NCBI GenBank assembly: GCA_043228905.1
Contig: JBHGNT010000001.1
Location: forward strand, 32,922,001-32,986,000
Reading direction: 5' to 3'
Length of the DNA: 64,000 nt
DNA from: Azolla caroliniana
Lineage: Eukaryota > Polypodiophyta
The stretch's first letter is position 1. The number at the start of each line of letters is the position of its first letter. The notes beneath the pieces were generated by a model. The model did not search any database. It was given only the letters and a program-made list of their open reading frames with translations, and had not been told where the DNA came from. Positions 39,610 through 50,963 of the stretch are shown here, one piece after another. Both the position numbers and the translations under genes were made by a program.

Positions 39610-42417
39610 ATGCCAGTATTGTCTTCTGTAGAGGACTTAGTGTCCATCTTGCAAAGATGCATGAAAGAGGGGAATTTATATCCTACTCGGTGTTTGCATG
39701 GCTACATGAAAAAATGTGGTTCAATAGTTCATAAGTTACTTGGGAGCTATCTCGTTGCAATGTTTCTCGAAAATGGAAGAGTGGATGATGCCCATGAAAT
39801 CCTTAACAGATTGGAATATCAATATCGCCATTCTTGGAATGCACTCATTATTTGTTGTATCCATCGCAGGAACTTTCAGCTAGCATTCACTCTGTATGAG
39901 AAACTGGAATTGATTGATTCATTACATCTTAATGGACATGATTTCGTGGCTGTAATAAAGGCCTGTACAGATTTAAAAGACCCAGAAATAGCACTTCAAT
40001 TACATGCTGAGGTAGCTAGGATAGGCTGTTTTGAACAAAACATTTTTGTAGGTACAGCATTGATCACTATGTATGCCAAATGTGGATCACTTGTGAATGC
40101 ACAAGAAGTATTCAACATGCATCAAAACCAAGATATATCTTCTTGGAATGCACTCATTTCAGGGTATGTGGCATTTGGAGATGGTAAGCAGGTACTAAAT
40201 TGTTTTGAAAACATGCAAATGAGAGGCGTCTTACCAAATTCTATAACTTTTGTTTGCATGTTGAAAGTTTGTGGCATTGTACAAGCCATAGGCAAGGGCC
40301 ATGAAATACATACTAGAATTGCCCTTGCTTATTTGGATGAAAATCCTTTTCTTGGAAATGCTTTGGTTGATATGTATGCTAAGTGTGGTTTCTTAGCAAA
40401 AGCACAACAAATATTTGATATTCTTCCAGTCCATGACACAATTTCATGGAATGTATTGATTACAGCATATGCTAGACATGGTTTACTTGTAAAAGCACAA
40501 GAACTATTTGATAAACTCTTAGCTCGTGATATAGTTTCATGGAATGCATTAATAGCAGGATATGCTGAAAATGGCAATGCCAGGGAAGCTTTGAAGTGCT
40601 ACGACCAAATGTTGCAAGATGGCATTTCACCAAATTCTTCTACTTTTATTTCCACTCTAAAAGCTTGTGGTAGCATAGGAGCAGAAGATGATGGTAGAAA
40701 AATACATAATGAGATAATAAAAAGAAAACTTGTAGGAAAAGACCTCATGGTTAGGAGAAGCTTGATAGATATGTATGCAAAATGTGGTGCTTTTTCTAAG
40801 GCATATGAAGTATACAAGATGCTTCCATCACAAGATACAGTTTCACTGACAGCATTAGTTGCAGGATATGCAAAACATGGTTTATTTGCAGAAGCTCACA
40901 AAATATTCAACGAACTGCAGGTTCAAGGGGTCATATCATGGAATGCACTCATTGCAGGGTATGTTGAATATGGATACGACAAAGAAGCAATTGAATGCTT
41001 TGATAAAATGCAGCAAGAGAATGTACCCCCAAATAATGTCACATTTGTTTGTGCCTTGAAAGCTTGTAGCAGCAGAGGAGCCATTGATAGAGGCCAAGAA
41101 ATATACGCTGAAATTGCTAGAAAAGGTTGGCTTGAAAAAGATATTTCTGTTGGCAATATATTGATCGATATGTATGCAAAAGGTAACTTCATTGCCAAAG
41201 CACGGGAAGTGTTAGAAGAACTACCACATCCAGATTTAGTTTCATGGAATGCACTGATGGCAGGATATGCTGAGCATGGTTATGTTGCCAAAGCAAAAGA
41301 AGTGTTTGATATGCTTAAGGTACGAGATGTGATCACATGGAATACTTTAATTGTGAGTTATGCCGAATATGGACAAGCTGAGAATGCTCTACATTATTTT
41401 GACAAGATGCACGTTGAGGGTGTTTTGCCAGATGTTGTAACATTTGCTACCAGCTTGAAAGCTTGCAGTTTTATAGGTGATTTAAACAAAGGTTATGAAA
41501 TACATAATCAGCTTATTAAAACGTCTTTGTTAAAAGATCTTTCAGTTTGTAATGCCTTGATTGACATGTATGCAAAATGTGATTCTCTTATGAAAGCACA
41601 AGAAGTGTTTAATAATCTTCCTTCAAGAAATGTGGTCTCGTGGAATACAATTATTGGAGGGTATGCTGAACATGAATACAATGAAGAAGCCCTAGAGTAT
41701 TTTGAGAAGATGCAAAGTGAGGGTGTTAGTGGAGATGTTGTCACGTTTATTTATTGCTTGAAAGCTTGTAGCAATATGGGAGCCTTAGACAGAGCTCTCA
41801 AGTTCCATGTGGAGATAGAGCGAAAGGGTTTCCTTGAAAAAGATGTTGGCAACACCTTAATTGATTTTTATGCTAAACATGGCATGTTTGCTGAAGCACA
41901 AAGTGTTTTTGAGCAACTTTCCACCCCAGATGTAGTATCTTGGAATGTCCTTATTTCAGGATATGCTCAGCAAGGAGAAATAATGAATGTTGGCAATATA
42001 TTTGACAAAATGGTAGAACATGGTATAAACCCAACCCTTGTGACCTTTGTTAACATACTGAAAGCATGTTCTCAGAAAGGGCTTTTTGATGAGGCGCAAA
42101 TATACTATGAAGCAATGAACAAAGTGTATGGAGTTCTGCCAACAGTGGAGCATCATAACTGTATGATTGATCTCCTTGGACGAGCAGGGCATTTAGATAA
42201 AGTTGTAACAATGATAAATAAGATTCAAGGCTATGGTAATCTTGTGATATGGCATGGCGTTTTAGATGCTTGTAGACAATGGGGAAACCTAGAGTTTGCA
42301 AAACAAGCATTTCAGCATGCATTGCAATTGGATAAAAAGGATGCTGCAGCATATATATTAATGTCCTACATCTATGCAAGTAATACTACCATCCCAGGTG
42401 AAGAAAAAAAAGATTGA
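39610..42417 (+). CDS. PLS-type pentatricopeptide repeat (PPR) protein, intronless, no DYW domain
   Basis: This is a 935-aa uninterrupted frame made of roughly two dozen PPR units. Typical cores recur: SWNALIAGYAENGNAREALK, VTFVCALKACSSRGAIDRG, NALIDMYAKCGSL and AKAQEVFDKL-like helices. The alternating lengths fit P, L and S motifs. PLS PPR proteins bind organellar RNA one base per repeat, most often for C-to-U editing. The end (VIWHGVLDACRQWGNLEFAK, then AAAYILMSYIYASN) resembles the start of an E domain, and the frame then stops; there is no DYW deaminase. It would therefore need a partner enzyme or have another RNA role. No transit peptide is visible at MPVLSSVEDLVSILQRC, so an upstream exon is possible. 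The opening resembles fern PPR proteins from memory. Confidence 0.93.
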   Translation: MPVLSSVEDLVSILQRCMKEGNLYPTRCLHGYMKKCGSIVHKLLGSYLVAMFLENGRVDDAHEILNRLEYQYRHSWNALIICCIHRRNFQLAFTLYEKLELIDSLHLNGHDFVAVIKACTDLKDPEIALQLHAEVARIGCFEQNIFVGTALITMYAKCGSLVNAQEVFNMHQNQDISSWNALISGYVAFGDGKQVLNCFENMQMRGVLPNSITFVCMLKVCGIVQAIGKGHEIHTRIALAYLDENPFLGNALVDMYAKCGFLAKAQQIFDILPVHDTISWNVLITAYARHGLLVKAQELFDKLLARDIVSWNALIAGYAENGNAREALKCYDQMLQDGISPNSSTFISTLKACGSIGAEDDGRKIHNEIIKRKLVGKDLMVRRSLIDMYAKCGAFSKAYEVYKMLPSQDTVSLTALVAGYAKHGLFAEAHKIFNELQVQGVISWNALIAGYVEYGYDKEAIECFDKMQQENVPPNNVTFVCALKACSSRGAIDRGQEIYAEIARKGWLEKDISVGNILIDMYAKGNFIAKAREVLEELPHPDLVSWNALMAGYAEHGYVAKAKEVFDMLKVRDVITWNTLIVSYAEYGQAENALHYFDKMHVEGVLPDVVTFATSLKACSFIGDLNKGYEIHNQLIKTSLLKDLSVCNALIDMYAKCDSLMKAQEVFNNLPSRNVVSWNTIIGGYAEHEYNEEALEYFEKMQSEGVSGDVVTFIYCLKACSNMGALDRALKFHVEIERKGFLEKDVGNTLIDFYAKHGMFAEAQSVFEQLSTPDVVSWNVLISGYAQQGEIMNVGNIFDKMVEHGINPTLVTFVNILKACSQKGLFDEAQIYYEAMNKVYGVLPTVEHHNCMIDLLGRAGHLDKVVTMINKIQGYGNLVIWHGVLDACRQWGNLEFAKQAFQHALQLDKKDAAAYILMSYIYASNTTIPGEEKKD

Positions 42418-42657
42418 AAGACAAGCTTGTATGCAAGTATATAGTCCAAACTCTAAAAATTCGACGTCATACTTGAGGAGATTGAAGCCTGTTGAGAGAT
42501 AAATTTTATTTCAATGAGCATACATCTCCATCATTGTTCAGCTTTGCCCTGGGCCTCCATTCAGGTCATACAGAGAAAACAATGAAATTATTTTGCCCCC
42601 CATGACTGCATGAGCTTATACTACTCTTTTTCAGACCTGCAAGAGGAATGAAATGAC

Positions 42658-42926
42658 TCAACCTCCATTGATGATGGTTGTTTCCGGGAGGGAACTCTGT
42701 GCAGGAGGAAGATTTAAAGAATCCGTCACATTTTGTATATAGACACCTGCATTGCCATCGATGCTATGTTCAAGATTCAATTGCAGATTGCTATTGTCAA
42801 TTGAACTATAGGTCAGATTAGTATGTTTAATATATCTGGGATGCAGAGACTCCTGATTATGATTAAGCTGGAACTCATCAGAATGTTGCAGAGAATGACG
42901 GACATGTTGATGGCGACATGGCGAAC
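42658..42926 (-). other. Possible orphan terminal exon of an unrecognised gene
   Basis: After a CACAACAG acceptor the minus strand stays open for 88 codons to a TGA. The composition is protein-like and rich in Asn, Gln, His and Ser (for example HSLQHSDEFQLNHNQESLHP, then NLQLNLEHSIDG). That would suit the low-complexity tail of a transcription factor. I recognise no family and found no upstream exon between 42.9 and 45 kb. It may be an exon relic or a chance frame. Confidence 0.25.
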
Positions 42927-44957
42927 CTGTTGTGACCCCTTTGTTTGTTCACTTGTATAGCCCTTGATTGACTTGTAGGCATAAATACAAATGATTGGAC
43001 AAATATGTTATATCCACGTTCCAAGTTTTGTGAAGGGACCAATGAGGAACAGTACATGGTGAGTTTCAAATAAGTATGCAATGCGGTAACCAGTTAGCTC
43101 AACACCTAGACATCGGTCATGTTGACCTCTTGAAGTGCATAGAGTTTGGCCTCATCTTGGATGGCCCAAATCTTCATAATGGTGTTATCAATTACTGATC
43201 GATCCATTTGAATGCATGCTTGTGCTGAGTTTAGATGCATGTCTGGTAGGAAGATATCTTTATAGGAGGCTCTACTTTTACATGGAAAATCAACTTCCCC
43301 ACGAGATGTTGCCATAGTTTTCCACCTGGTTTGAGCAATTATTGTGCCACTATGAGTCAAAAATTAGTGAGTCTTTGAGTACCGTGTGGACCAAGACATG
43401 GATCTTGGATCATAACTAATGATTGAATCCCTTCAATATGCGTGGTCTCACCTCAAGCCTTTCCTCAGCTTGAGACAACGTTTTTTACCATACCATGTGA
43501 TACATTACGTGCCTGGACATTGGTGCAACCTCATTGGATAGCACACTCTTATTCTTTTTTATCAATTTGCCTCTCATAGAGGAGGCTAACACAAAGTATA
43601 GAAACCCCATGTTGCGACCATCAAGTCAATTGACAACACGTTTAGGGGACATCATACCACAAAGACCAGCAATGAGATCCATCTCCTTTGTTGCAACACA
43701 CGATACCACTTGAAAAGAGAGCTATGTTGAGGTTCTCTTCTTTTTCATGTAATGAGAAAGGTGGGTTATTCCGTCCTAAGCTAAAATATGTCATTCCAAC
43801 CCATGACTATCTTCAAACACAATCAATTGGCAATAATGACATTGTGTGGAGTCACGAGGGAGAGAATCTTGTTTGGAACTCATCACTTTGCCAGTGACAT
43901 TGAGTAGTTGGTGGTTGATCAAAATACTTCATAGCAAAACACCCCATACCTCACCGAAAACTATGAAGAGGAGTTGGAGCAACTCTTAAGGCATCCATTT
44001 GCCAAATTGATTAGAACCCCCCCTACTCTCAAAGCACATGAAACCACCATCAATAACCAAGGTGCCACTTAACCAAGCTCATGAACACCAACACACTCCA
44101 ATATACAAGCCACAAAGACACAATGTGATGGGTAATACAAACATAAACTTTAGATGACAGCTTGTAAAGGCCCATATTAGGTATTTTTTGGTGAGAATGG
44201 TATCACAATTATATTGTAGTTAACTTCATTGTCATTTCTCGTAGATATTGTGTAATGCACATGGAAGATAACAAATATTCTCTTAAGCAACTCCTAGATG
44301 ATATGAATGGAGCAATTTTACCTTATGGCATATAATCAAAGCTTTGACTATGTGATGTATACTACCGTTCATTATTTGTTTTTAAATAAATAAATAAATA
44401 AATATATAAATAGTTTGTATGCGGATTTTCCTTTACGAAAAAGGAAGGTAACATAATTATATGCATTTGAATGATAATCCAATCATGATTGATCAAATTC
44501 TTTAGTTTTGGGCATCACTTGATTTTATTGTCGTGATTGCAAGTTGCGGCAACATTTTGTTTCTCATGCAGAAGATCAATACCTATGTCCTATCTCTCTT
44601 TAGAATTATTGCGCCCACTCATTCTCCACATGACCGCGAAAGAAATCCATTGAATAAATAAATAACATAGAGAAATATTTTAGAGATCATAATCCATCTA
44701 CTTAAAGAGGTATATATAGTAGGTCAAATTACTTAAATTTGTAATAAGCTAAAGTGCTCAAAATACATATACATATACATACATACGTGTAACATTATAT
44801 GTATGTAAGTCAATAGACCAAATCAATACAATAAATAGATAAATAAATAATAAATATCGTGTTAAAATTTATTGCGTAAAGATTCAGCAAATTAATTGGC
44901 GAAAAGAAGAAGCAGAAGTAAAAGCTTTAAAATTAAATGATGGTGACGGGCCTGCCA

Positions 44958-44967
44958 TTGGCGGGAA
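44958..44967 (+). promoter_or_regulatory. E2F-like site upstream of the FPP gene
   Basis: TTGGCGGGAA, followed by ACC, matches the E2F/DP consensus and stands out in AT-rich DNA about 0.7 kb before the proposed leader donor. Whether it lies in the active promoter depends on the unknown transcription start. Confidence 0.3.
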
Positions 44968-46153
44968 ACCCAGAATTCGAATAGTTTAAAGCACAATGCC
45001 CAGAGCTACCGGTTAGGAACCGGCAATCGTAGGTCGTCATGTCCTCACAGCCAGACAGAAAACTGTGTTTTTTTTCCTTCACTGTCAAGCTTTTGCAGGT
45101 CTGTCGGGCTATGGCGATCCCTTCATAATTCCCTCTCTCTTACCTTTATTTGTCATCATCACCACCACCATCACCATCTTCTTCTTCTCTTGGCTTTTGT
45201 TCTTTCTGTCTTACTCTTGCTTCTCCTCCAATTCAATTAGGGTTTGGTCTTCCTACTTTCCTTCGTCTTTCCTCCCATTCGACAATTAAGGTTTATTCTT
45301 GTTCTTCGTTCAAATTAATATCTTCTTCTTTCCCCCACCTTAAATTAGGGTTTCTACTTTGTTATTCTTCTTATTACCTTTCCGTAGGCAAATTATTCTT
45401 AGTTATAGCTACTCACCCATCTAGTTATATTAACTCGATCTTCCTCATATGACCTAACTTAAGATGCGGAAATGCTAGATACAATTATCCACATGAGAAT
45501 CCAGCTAATTACAGTATATTGTTGTTTAATGAAAAAATGAATTAACTACCTTGTCGCTGAGCTTCTGCCGTCGCTGCGTTTCAATCGTGTTCCTCTGAAT
45601 CGGCAAATTGCATATTTTTGTATCAGCTGTAATTCCTGCGTTTTTCTCGCTCCTCGATAATTCTAAACAGGTAATATTCTAACCTCTGAGCTGCTGTCGA
45701 TCAATATATAAAATTCAGCCTAATTTTATGTTTCCATTCGAATCACGCTTTTGCATCTATAGATCTTAAACCAGGATTTTGAAACAAATGGGCAACTAAC
45801 TAGTCATGCTAATTTCTGCATTATTATCAGAATCAAACATTTTTAACTGCCAATCAGTTTCTCTGAAATATTGTACTGCAGAAATGAATTTCGTTCTAAG
45901 ACGAAAAGAACCTTATAAATTGTATGTGGGAATTGACCTGGACATGCTTAGGTGAGCGTAGAAGAAATTCGAAAAAGAAAACACATCATCGCACTGATCA
46001 GCTTAAACACATCAATTCTGTCCGTCTATATGGGAGTTTCCAGTAGTACCGAAATAGATCATCATTAGTTTCTTAATTATTTTCTGGACACGTCTTTTGG
46101 GAGAAGACAAATGTGCTTCGGTTATTAATTTGCAGTGCCAAGTGATGTCTCTT

Positions 46154-46198
<45 letters not shown>

Positions 46199-46460
46199 CT
46201 GTGTTCTGGCTGGCAGCATTTCACATACATTTTTTCCTGCACAGCTCACGTCTCTTTCTATATATATCTCTGTGTTCTTACTGGCAGTATTTTAGGTGTC
46301 ATCCTAAAATTGTTGTATGCTAGCCAAATTATTACCTTTTAGCTCTTATCTGTTTCTGCTGGTATTCCTTTCATCAATATATCTTTTTCTTCCTTTTTGG
46401 CTTTGCAGGTTTCGATTAACTAGGTTCTGCAGCTAACCAAGGAAGCAGCTAGGCGCAACC

Positions 46461-49400
46461 ATGACTGACAGTACCTTACTTTCAACGGAGTCTGAAGCGA
46501 CCAATGCCAAAGATGAACTAGTGAAGCAACACATAAAAATTGCTGAGGAAGCAATTGCAGGTACTGGGATTTTTCATAGAAATGACTTATAGGACATGCA
46601 ATTCTTCATGTATATATATCCGTAGAAATATAAATGAGAGATGGATTATGGTCTACATATAATTATTGATAGAAGTTTTGAACCATACTATACAGGATGG
46701 GAGAGAGCAGAAGCAGAATCTGCAGAGATGAAGGAGAAGTTAGAAACTTTAATGGAGCAGAAATTAGCCACTGAAGATCGAGTATCTCACCTTGATGGAG
46801 CTTTGAAAGAGTGTATGAAGCAGCTCAGACATGTCCGAGAAGAACAGGAACAGAAGATCCATGAAGCAGTGATGAAGAAAACTCATGAATGGGAGAAAGC
46901 GAGCTGCACAGATATGGAAACTAAGCTTCAAGACACAAGAAAGGAGCTCTTTGTGGCCATGGAAGAAAATCGAGCCTTATCAAAATCTCTGAAGGAATGT
47001 GAAGAAACTATAGCTGAACTCAAAGACGGTAAATTTAGCAGAATAATAGAGCTGGAAACAAAGCTTCGAGACTCAAGAAGCGAGGTCTCTAAGGCCATAG
47101 CAGAGAATAGGACCATGTCCAAGTCTCTGCTGGAATGTCAAGAAACCATGGCTAAGCTCAGAGATGGTAAAACTCGCCTAGAAGGTGAGAATAACAGGTT
47201 CAGAGTTCGCTTGGCTGCTCTAGAGAAAGAAAACATGAGGTTCAAATCTGATCTTCATATTCTTAGCAAGGATTTAGAGATGAGAATCAATGAAGATCGT
47301 GTAAACAAGAAAATTGTGCAGGAGAGCAGAAAGAAGATGGCAAATCTTGATGAAGAGTGTCAACATCTCAGAACTCTCCTTAACGCCAAGAGAAAAAACA
47401 CAGTTAATACGATGTCTATGAAACCTCAAGGCTTTGAAATGTCTTTAAGTACCGATAAGCTGAGCAGAAGACGTCATTCTCCTTGTAAGAGTTCCTCGTC
47501 CCTTTCTCTTAAGACAGATTCAGGCATATATGGTGATGCAGATTTATCATCCGAGGTAGAATTTGAATCTAATATAAAGGAAGAAACTAGGCTTTTCCAT
47601 GGCAGGTTTATGGCCATACAAACAGAAGACGATGAAGAAGCGAAATCATTGAAACAGATATTTGTAAAAAAGGATTTAAACCAGGTTTCCCTTGAAGTAG
47701 AGCATTTGGAAACTCGATCTGGCTCTCATTGCTCAACTAAATCAGAGACAAATCCACATACGATTCAAGCTAATGTTGCTTCTGTTTCTGATGAATTGAG
47801 ATGGTCAACTGCTAGTGCTCTTATTTCAGGAATGGGATCAGAGTTCAGAAAGGATAATAGCGGAACCTCTCTCTGTGAGAGTTTCCACACATCTCTAGTT
47901 AGCTTAGGCATGATGGATGACTTTGCAGAGATGGAGAAACTGGCATCTTTATCCGATACTCCTCAAGATATGGAATTTGAAGGTGAGAAGAAGCTTCACA
48001 GCCTAGGGAGAGAATCTTCTTCTTCTGAAGATAAAGTATTGGATTCCCTTGTCCAAGCGAAGTCAGACCATAGCCAAACAGGAAATGAAAAGGTTTCTGA
48101 GTTGGAGGTGCTTTGTAAACATCTTCAGAAGAAGCTTGAAGAAACTGAAGCTCAACTCTCTTCTTTGCAAGAAAAACAAGTGTCAAGTGATATCCCCATT
48201 GACCATCTTGAAGGGCTTATAACAATGAAGCAAGGAAACGGGAACAAAGCCATAGAGGTAGGTAGGCTTGCATTAATGGAAGATAAAAAAATTGATGCAG
48301 AGGTTAATAATTATGTAAATGGGCATGGCCATGGTGAGCTTCTTTACAGAGAGAGTGATTCAGGTGATGGTATGAATGTGTGGTCAATGACTAACTCTAT
48401 TTCGCAAATAGACCAACATAAGAGTTCGGATATGGGTTTCTATAATAACACAGGTGCAGCATTAACTTCAGCAGTGAGAAAAGTTCTTGAGATTGTAGAA
48501 AGCGTCGGCCAAACTGACTATAATTTTCCTTATTCTCAATGGGTTTCAGAGGGACATGATGATGATGATGATGGTGACAATGGTAGTCCTAAGAAACAAA
48601 GAAGCTCGAGTTTAAATGCATGTGTGGAAAGCATTATCAATCTATGCAATAGTCTTGTACAAGGGAAAGTAGATATTATTGATTTTATTGCAGAGGTTGC
48701 CTCTGCATTGGATTGGCTTGTTGGTCTCATATTCACTCCTCCAGAGAAGACACTTTCAAGAAACTCGACTCAGACACATGGTGGTAAGAGATATAGTGAT
48801 AATACTGAAGAGCAGGTATATCATAGTAGTGATTCTGACCTTACTAGTGCAGGCAATAGTCCTGTTCAAGAAATGCATAATGCAAGTTATCTAGAGAAGG
48901 AGTATAAAGCCATTGAATCACAATCACGGGATGTTGTAGCTCTTGACCATAGCTCGGTTTCAAATTTAAGCTTCCAATTTTCTGAGTCATCTGTTCAAGA
49001 GGATGATATTTCTAAGCTTTCCTGTGAACATGGATTTCTCAAGTTGAGTCTTGAGGCTGAATTGAAAAAGAACAACAGATATGAAGGTGAAATTTTGAGA
49101 TTGAAGCTTGTGAATGATCAAAACAAGCGTAACCATGAGATTACCATGGAGAAGCTTACAGATCTTTATTCACAAGTGAATGCAGCAAATCAAAAGGTTC
49201 ATGAACTAACTGATGAGCTCATGGAATCACAGAAATGCTCGGCTGAATTGAAAGCTCAGCTTTATGAATCTATTGACAGGAAACAAGTTATGGAGAACAG
49301 TGTTGAAGAGCTTGAGTATGAAAAAAATGCACTAGAGTCAGAGCTCTATAATGCCAAGGAAAATATTGAAGCTCTTCAGCGGAAGGTTGTGAACCTAGAG

Positions 49401-50848
49401 AAAGAACTTGATCAAGAGATGAGATGTCGTAAGGAAGCAGAGATGCAATACTTTGAACTGCAAAAGCTATATAAAGGGTGAGGCTATATACATTCCCACT
49501 CGGCTTCATCTTTATGATACGAAGAATTAGAGTCCCATTTGATTCAGTCTATTATTTTACTAGCATTAGGTTGAGATATGGATTTCGTGCTTGGAATGTC
49601 TGAATTCATTACTTAATAGTGCTATTGTGGTTGCATTTAGGGAAAGAAATGTATATGGAAAAAGCAATTTCGGATCTTCATCCGATGAGGAAGGAGAGAG
49701 ATTGAAGAAGGTAAGAATTGTTTATTCTATCCATCATGGAACATGAAGCTCTAGAATTTGAATATTATTTTTATATCTGCCATGAACACATCTTAATTAT
49801 GCCTTAATGCCTCTATCGTTGGCCTTATTGATCGCTTTATGGTAATCATATGTATTACAAGAGTATAATCGTAATTGAATACCTTACTGGAAATCATATC
49901 CCATTATCTCCATAAAAGTATCATTACAACTATACTGGAGGTCCGTAAGAAGGTCACTGTCTTTAAATGACATATTTGTATCTTATAGGTCATTGCAATC
50001 TCAAATTTCAAAACACAGTAACTACCTAGGCATGTTATATGTATTCCCCATATGACAAATGGTGTTTGTCCAGCATAATATTGATGTTAAATCCTCACTC
50101 ATATCTCTCTTTACCCAAAACATGTATTTGTCCAATATCATATTAATGTTAAAAACTTGTGCTTAACTCTTGCCCATCCTAATTATCTTTTTTTTTTCAG
50201 GAGCAAGAAATAGCTGCCGCAGCGGAAAAACTTTCAGAATGTCAGCAAACCATTCTCGATTTAGGAAAACAGCTCAAGGCGTTGGGTGTTTCAAAGAATA
50301 TATTGGATCTACCTATGCATACTTCATTACCTATTTTACCTCATCAGGAAACATCAAGTGATCAAGATACATCTTTGTATGAGATGAAAGGGAAGGGTGA
50401 TAATGATGATTTGAAAGAAGCTTCTTTATGCCAGAGTGGAAGAGAACAAAGACAAGATATCATGGTAATGAAGCCTTTAACAGCTCCTCGCTCTAGTGGA
50501 GTTCATGAAGAAGGGGATATTAGAAAAGGAAGACATGCCAATGGAAGACAAACACAATCTCTTGATACATACAACAATGACAACTATAGGGGTAATTTGA
50601 ATAGATTTCCGTCACCAACTCATGGTGATATCATTCAGGAAAGCCTGCAGAGCAAAACGAGTACTAGTTCTGATCTATCTCCAATGCGATCTCCTTCGAG
50701 GTTTTTGAGTTTGAGAAGCAAGTCTAGTGTTAATAGTCCCCTTGATCAATCATCGTATAAGTACCTCGAGAATAATGAGAATGGAGAGAAGCATGGCTCG
50801 TCGTCTGGGTTCAGTAGGTTCTTTGGTAGAACAAGAAGTGGCCACTAA
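46461..50848 (+). CDS. Filament-like plant protein (FPP), long coiled-coil protein
   Basis: Four coding exons join in phase: 46461-46560, 46696-49477, 49641-49710, 50201-50848, encoding 1199 aa. FPP signatures are DELVKQHIKIAEEAIAGWER, then EDRVSHLDGALKECMKQLRH and REEQEQKIHEAV. The rest is long heptad coiled coil interrupted by a Ser/Asp-rich middle, closing with a second coiled coil (about residues 820-1040) and a basic Ser-rich tail. FPPs are thought to link membranes and the cytoskeleton; one Arabidopsis member binds the GTPase-associated MAF1 nuclear-envelope protein. The N-terminus is shorter than in seed-plant FPPs, which begin with a basic MDRRSWLW-like segment. An in-frame stop in the leader supports the chosen Met. 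The C-terminal codons are duplicated just downstream. Confidence 0.92.
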
Positions 50849-50963
50849 GTGAAAATGGAGATTGCTCCTCGAGAATAATGAGAATGGAGAGAAGCATGGC
50901 TCCTCGTCTGGGTTCAGTAGGTTCTTTGGTAGAACAAGAAGTGGCCACTAAGTGAAAATGGGG
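50764..50963. repeat. 103-bp tandem duplication covering the FPP C-terminal codons and stop
   Basis: Bases 50764-50866 contain the last 28 codons, the TAA and 18 bases beyond. They are repeated from 50867 with almost no change (GGCTCGTCGTC versus GGCTCCTCGTC). The unit is not a multiple of three and the first copy keeps its stop, so the protein is unchanged and the second copy is now 3' UTR. Confidence 0.94.

Larger units (their letters stand above)
42418..46460. other. Intergenic region and 5' UTR of the filament-like plant protein gene
   Basis: 42.4-44.9 kb has no firm gene, apart from a possible lone exon at 42658-42926 (-). The right part is the probable 5' region of the FPP gene. A pyrimidine-rich leader contains two AATTAGGGTTT telo-box-like words (45236 and 45343). 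A donor follows at 45670/45671 (AAACAG|GTAATA) and an acceptor at 46408 (TTTGCAG). This suggests a 738-bp UTR intron holding a (TC)n(TA)n microsatellite (46152-46198). UTR splicing is inferred from the sites alone. Confidence 0.55.

Noticed and set aside
45000-45060. Possible tRNA or hairpin around ACCGGTTAGGAACCGGC
   Set aside because: It is a short stem (ACCGGTT/AACCGG) without cloverleaf context.
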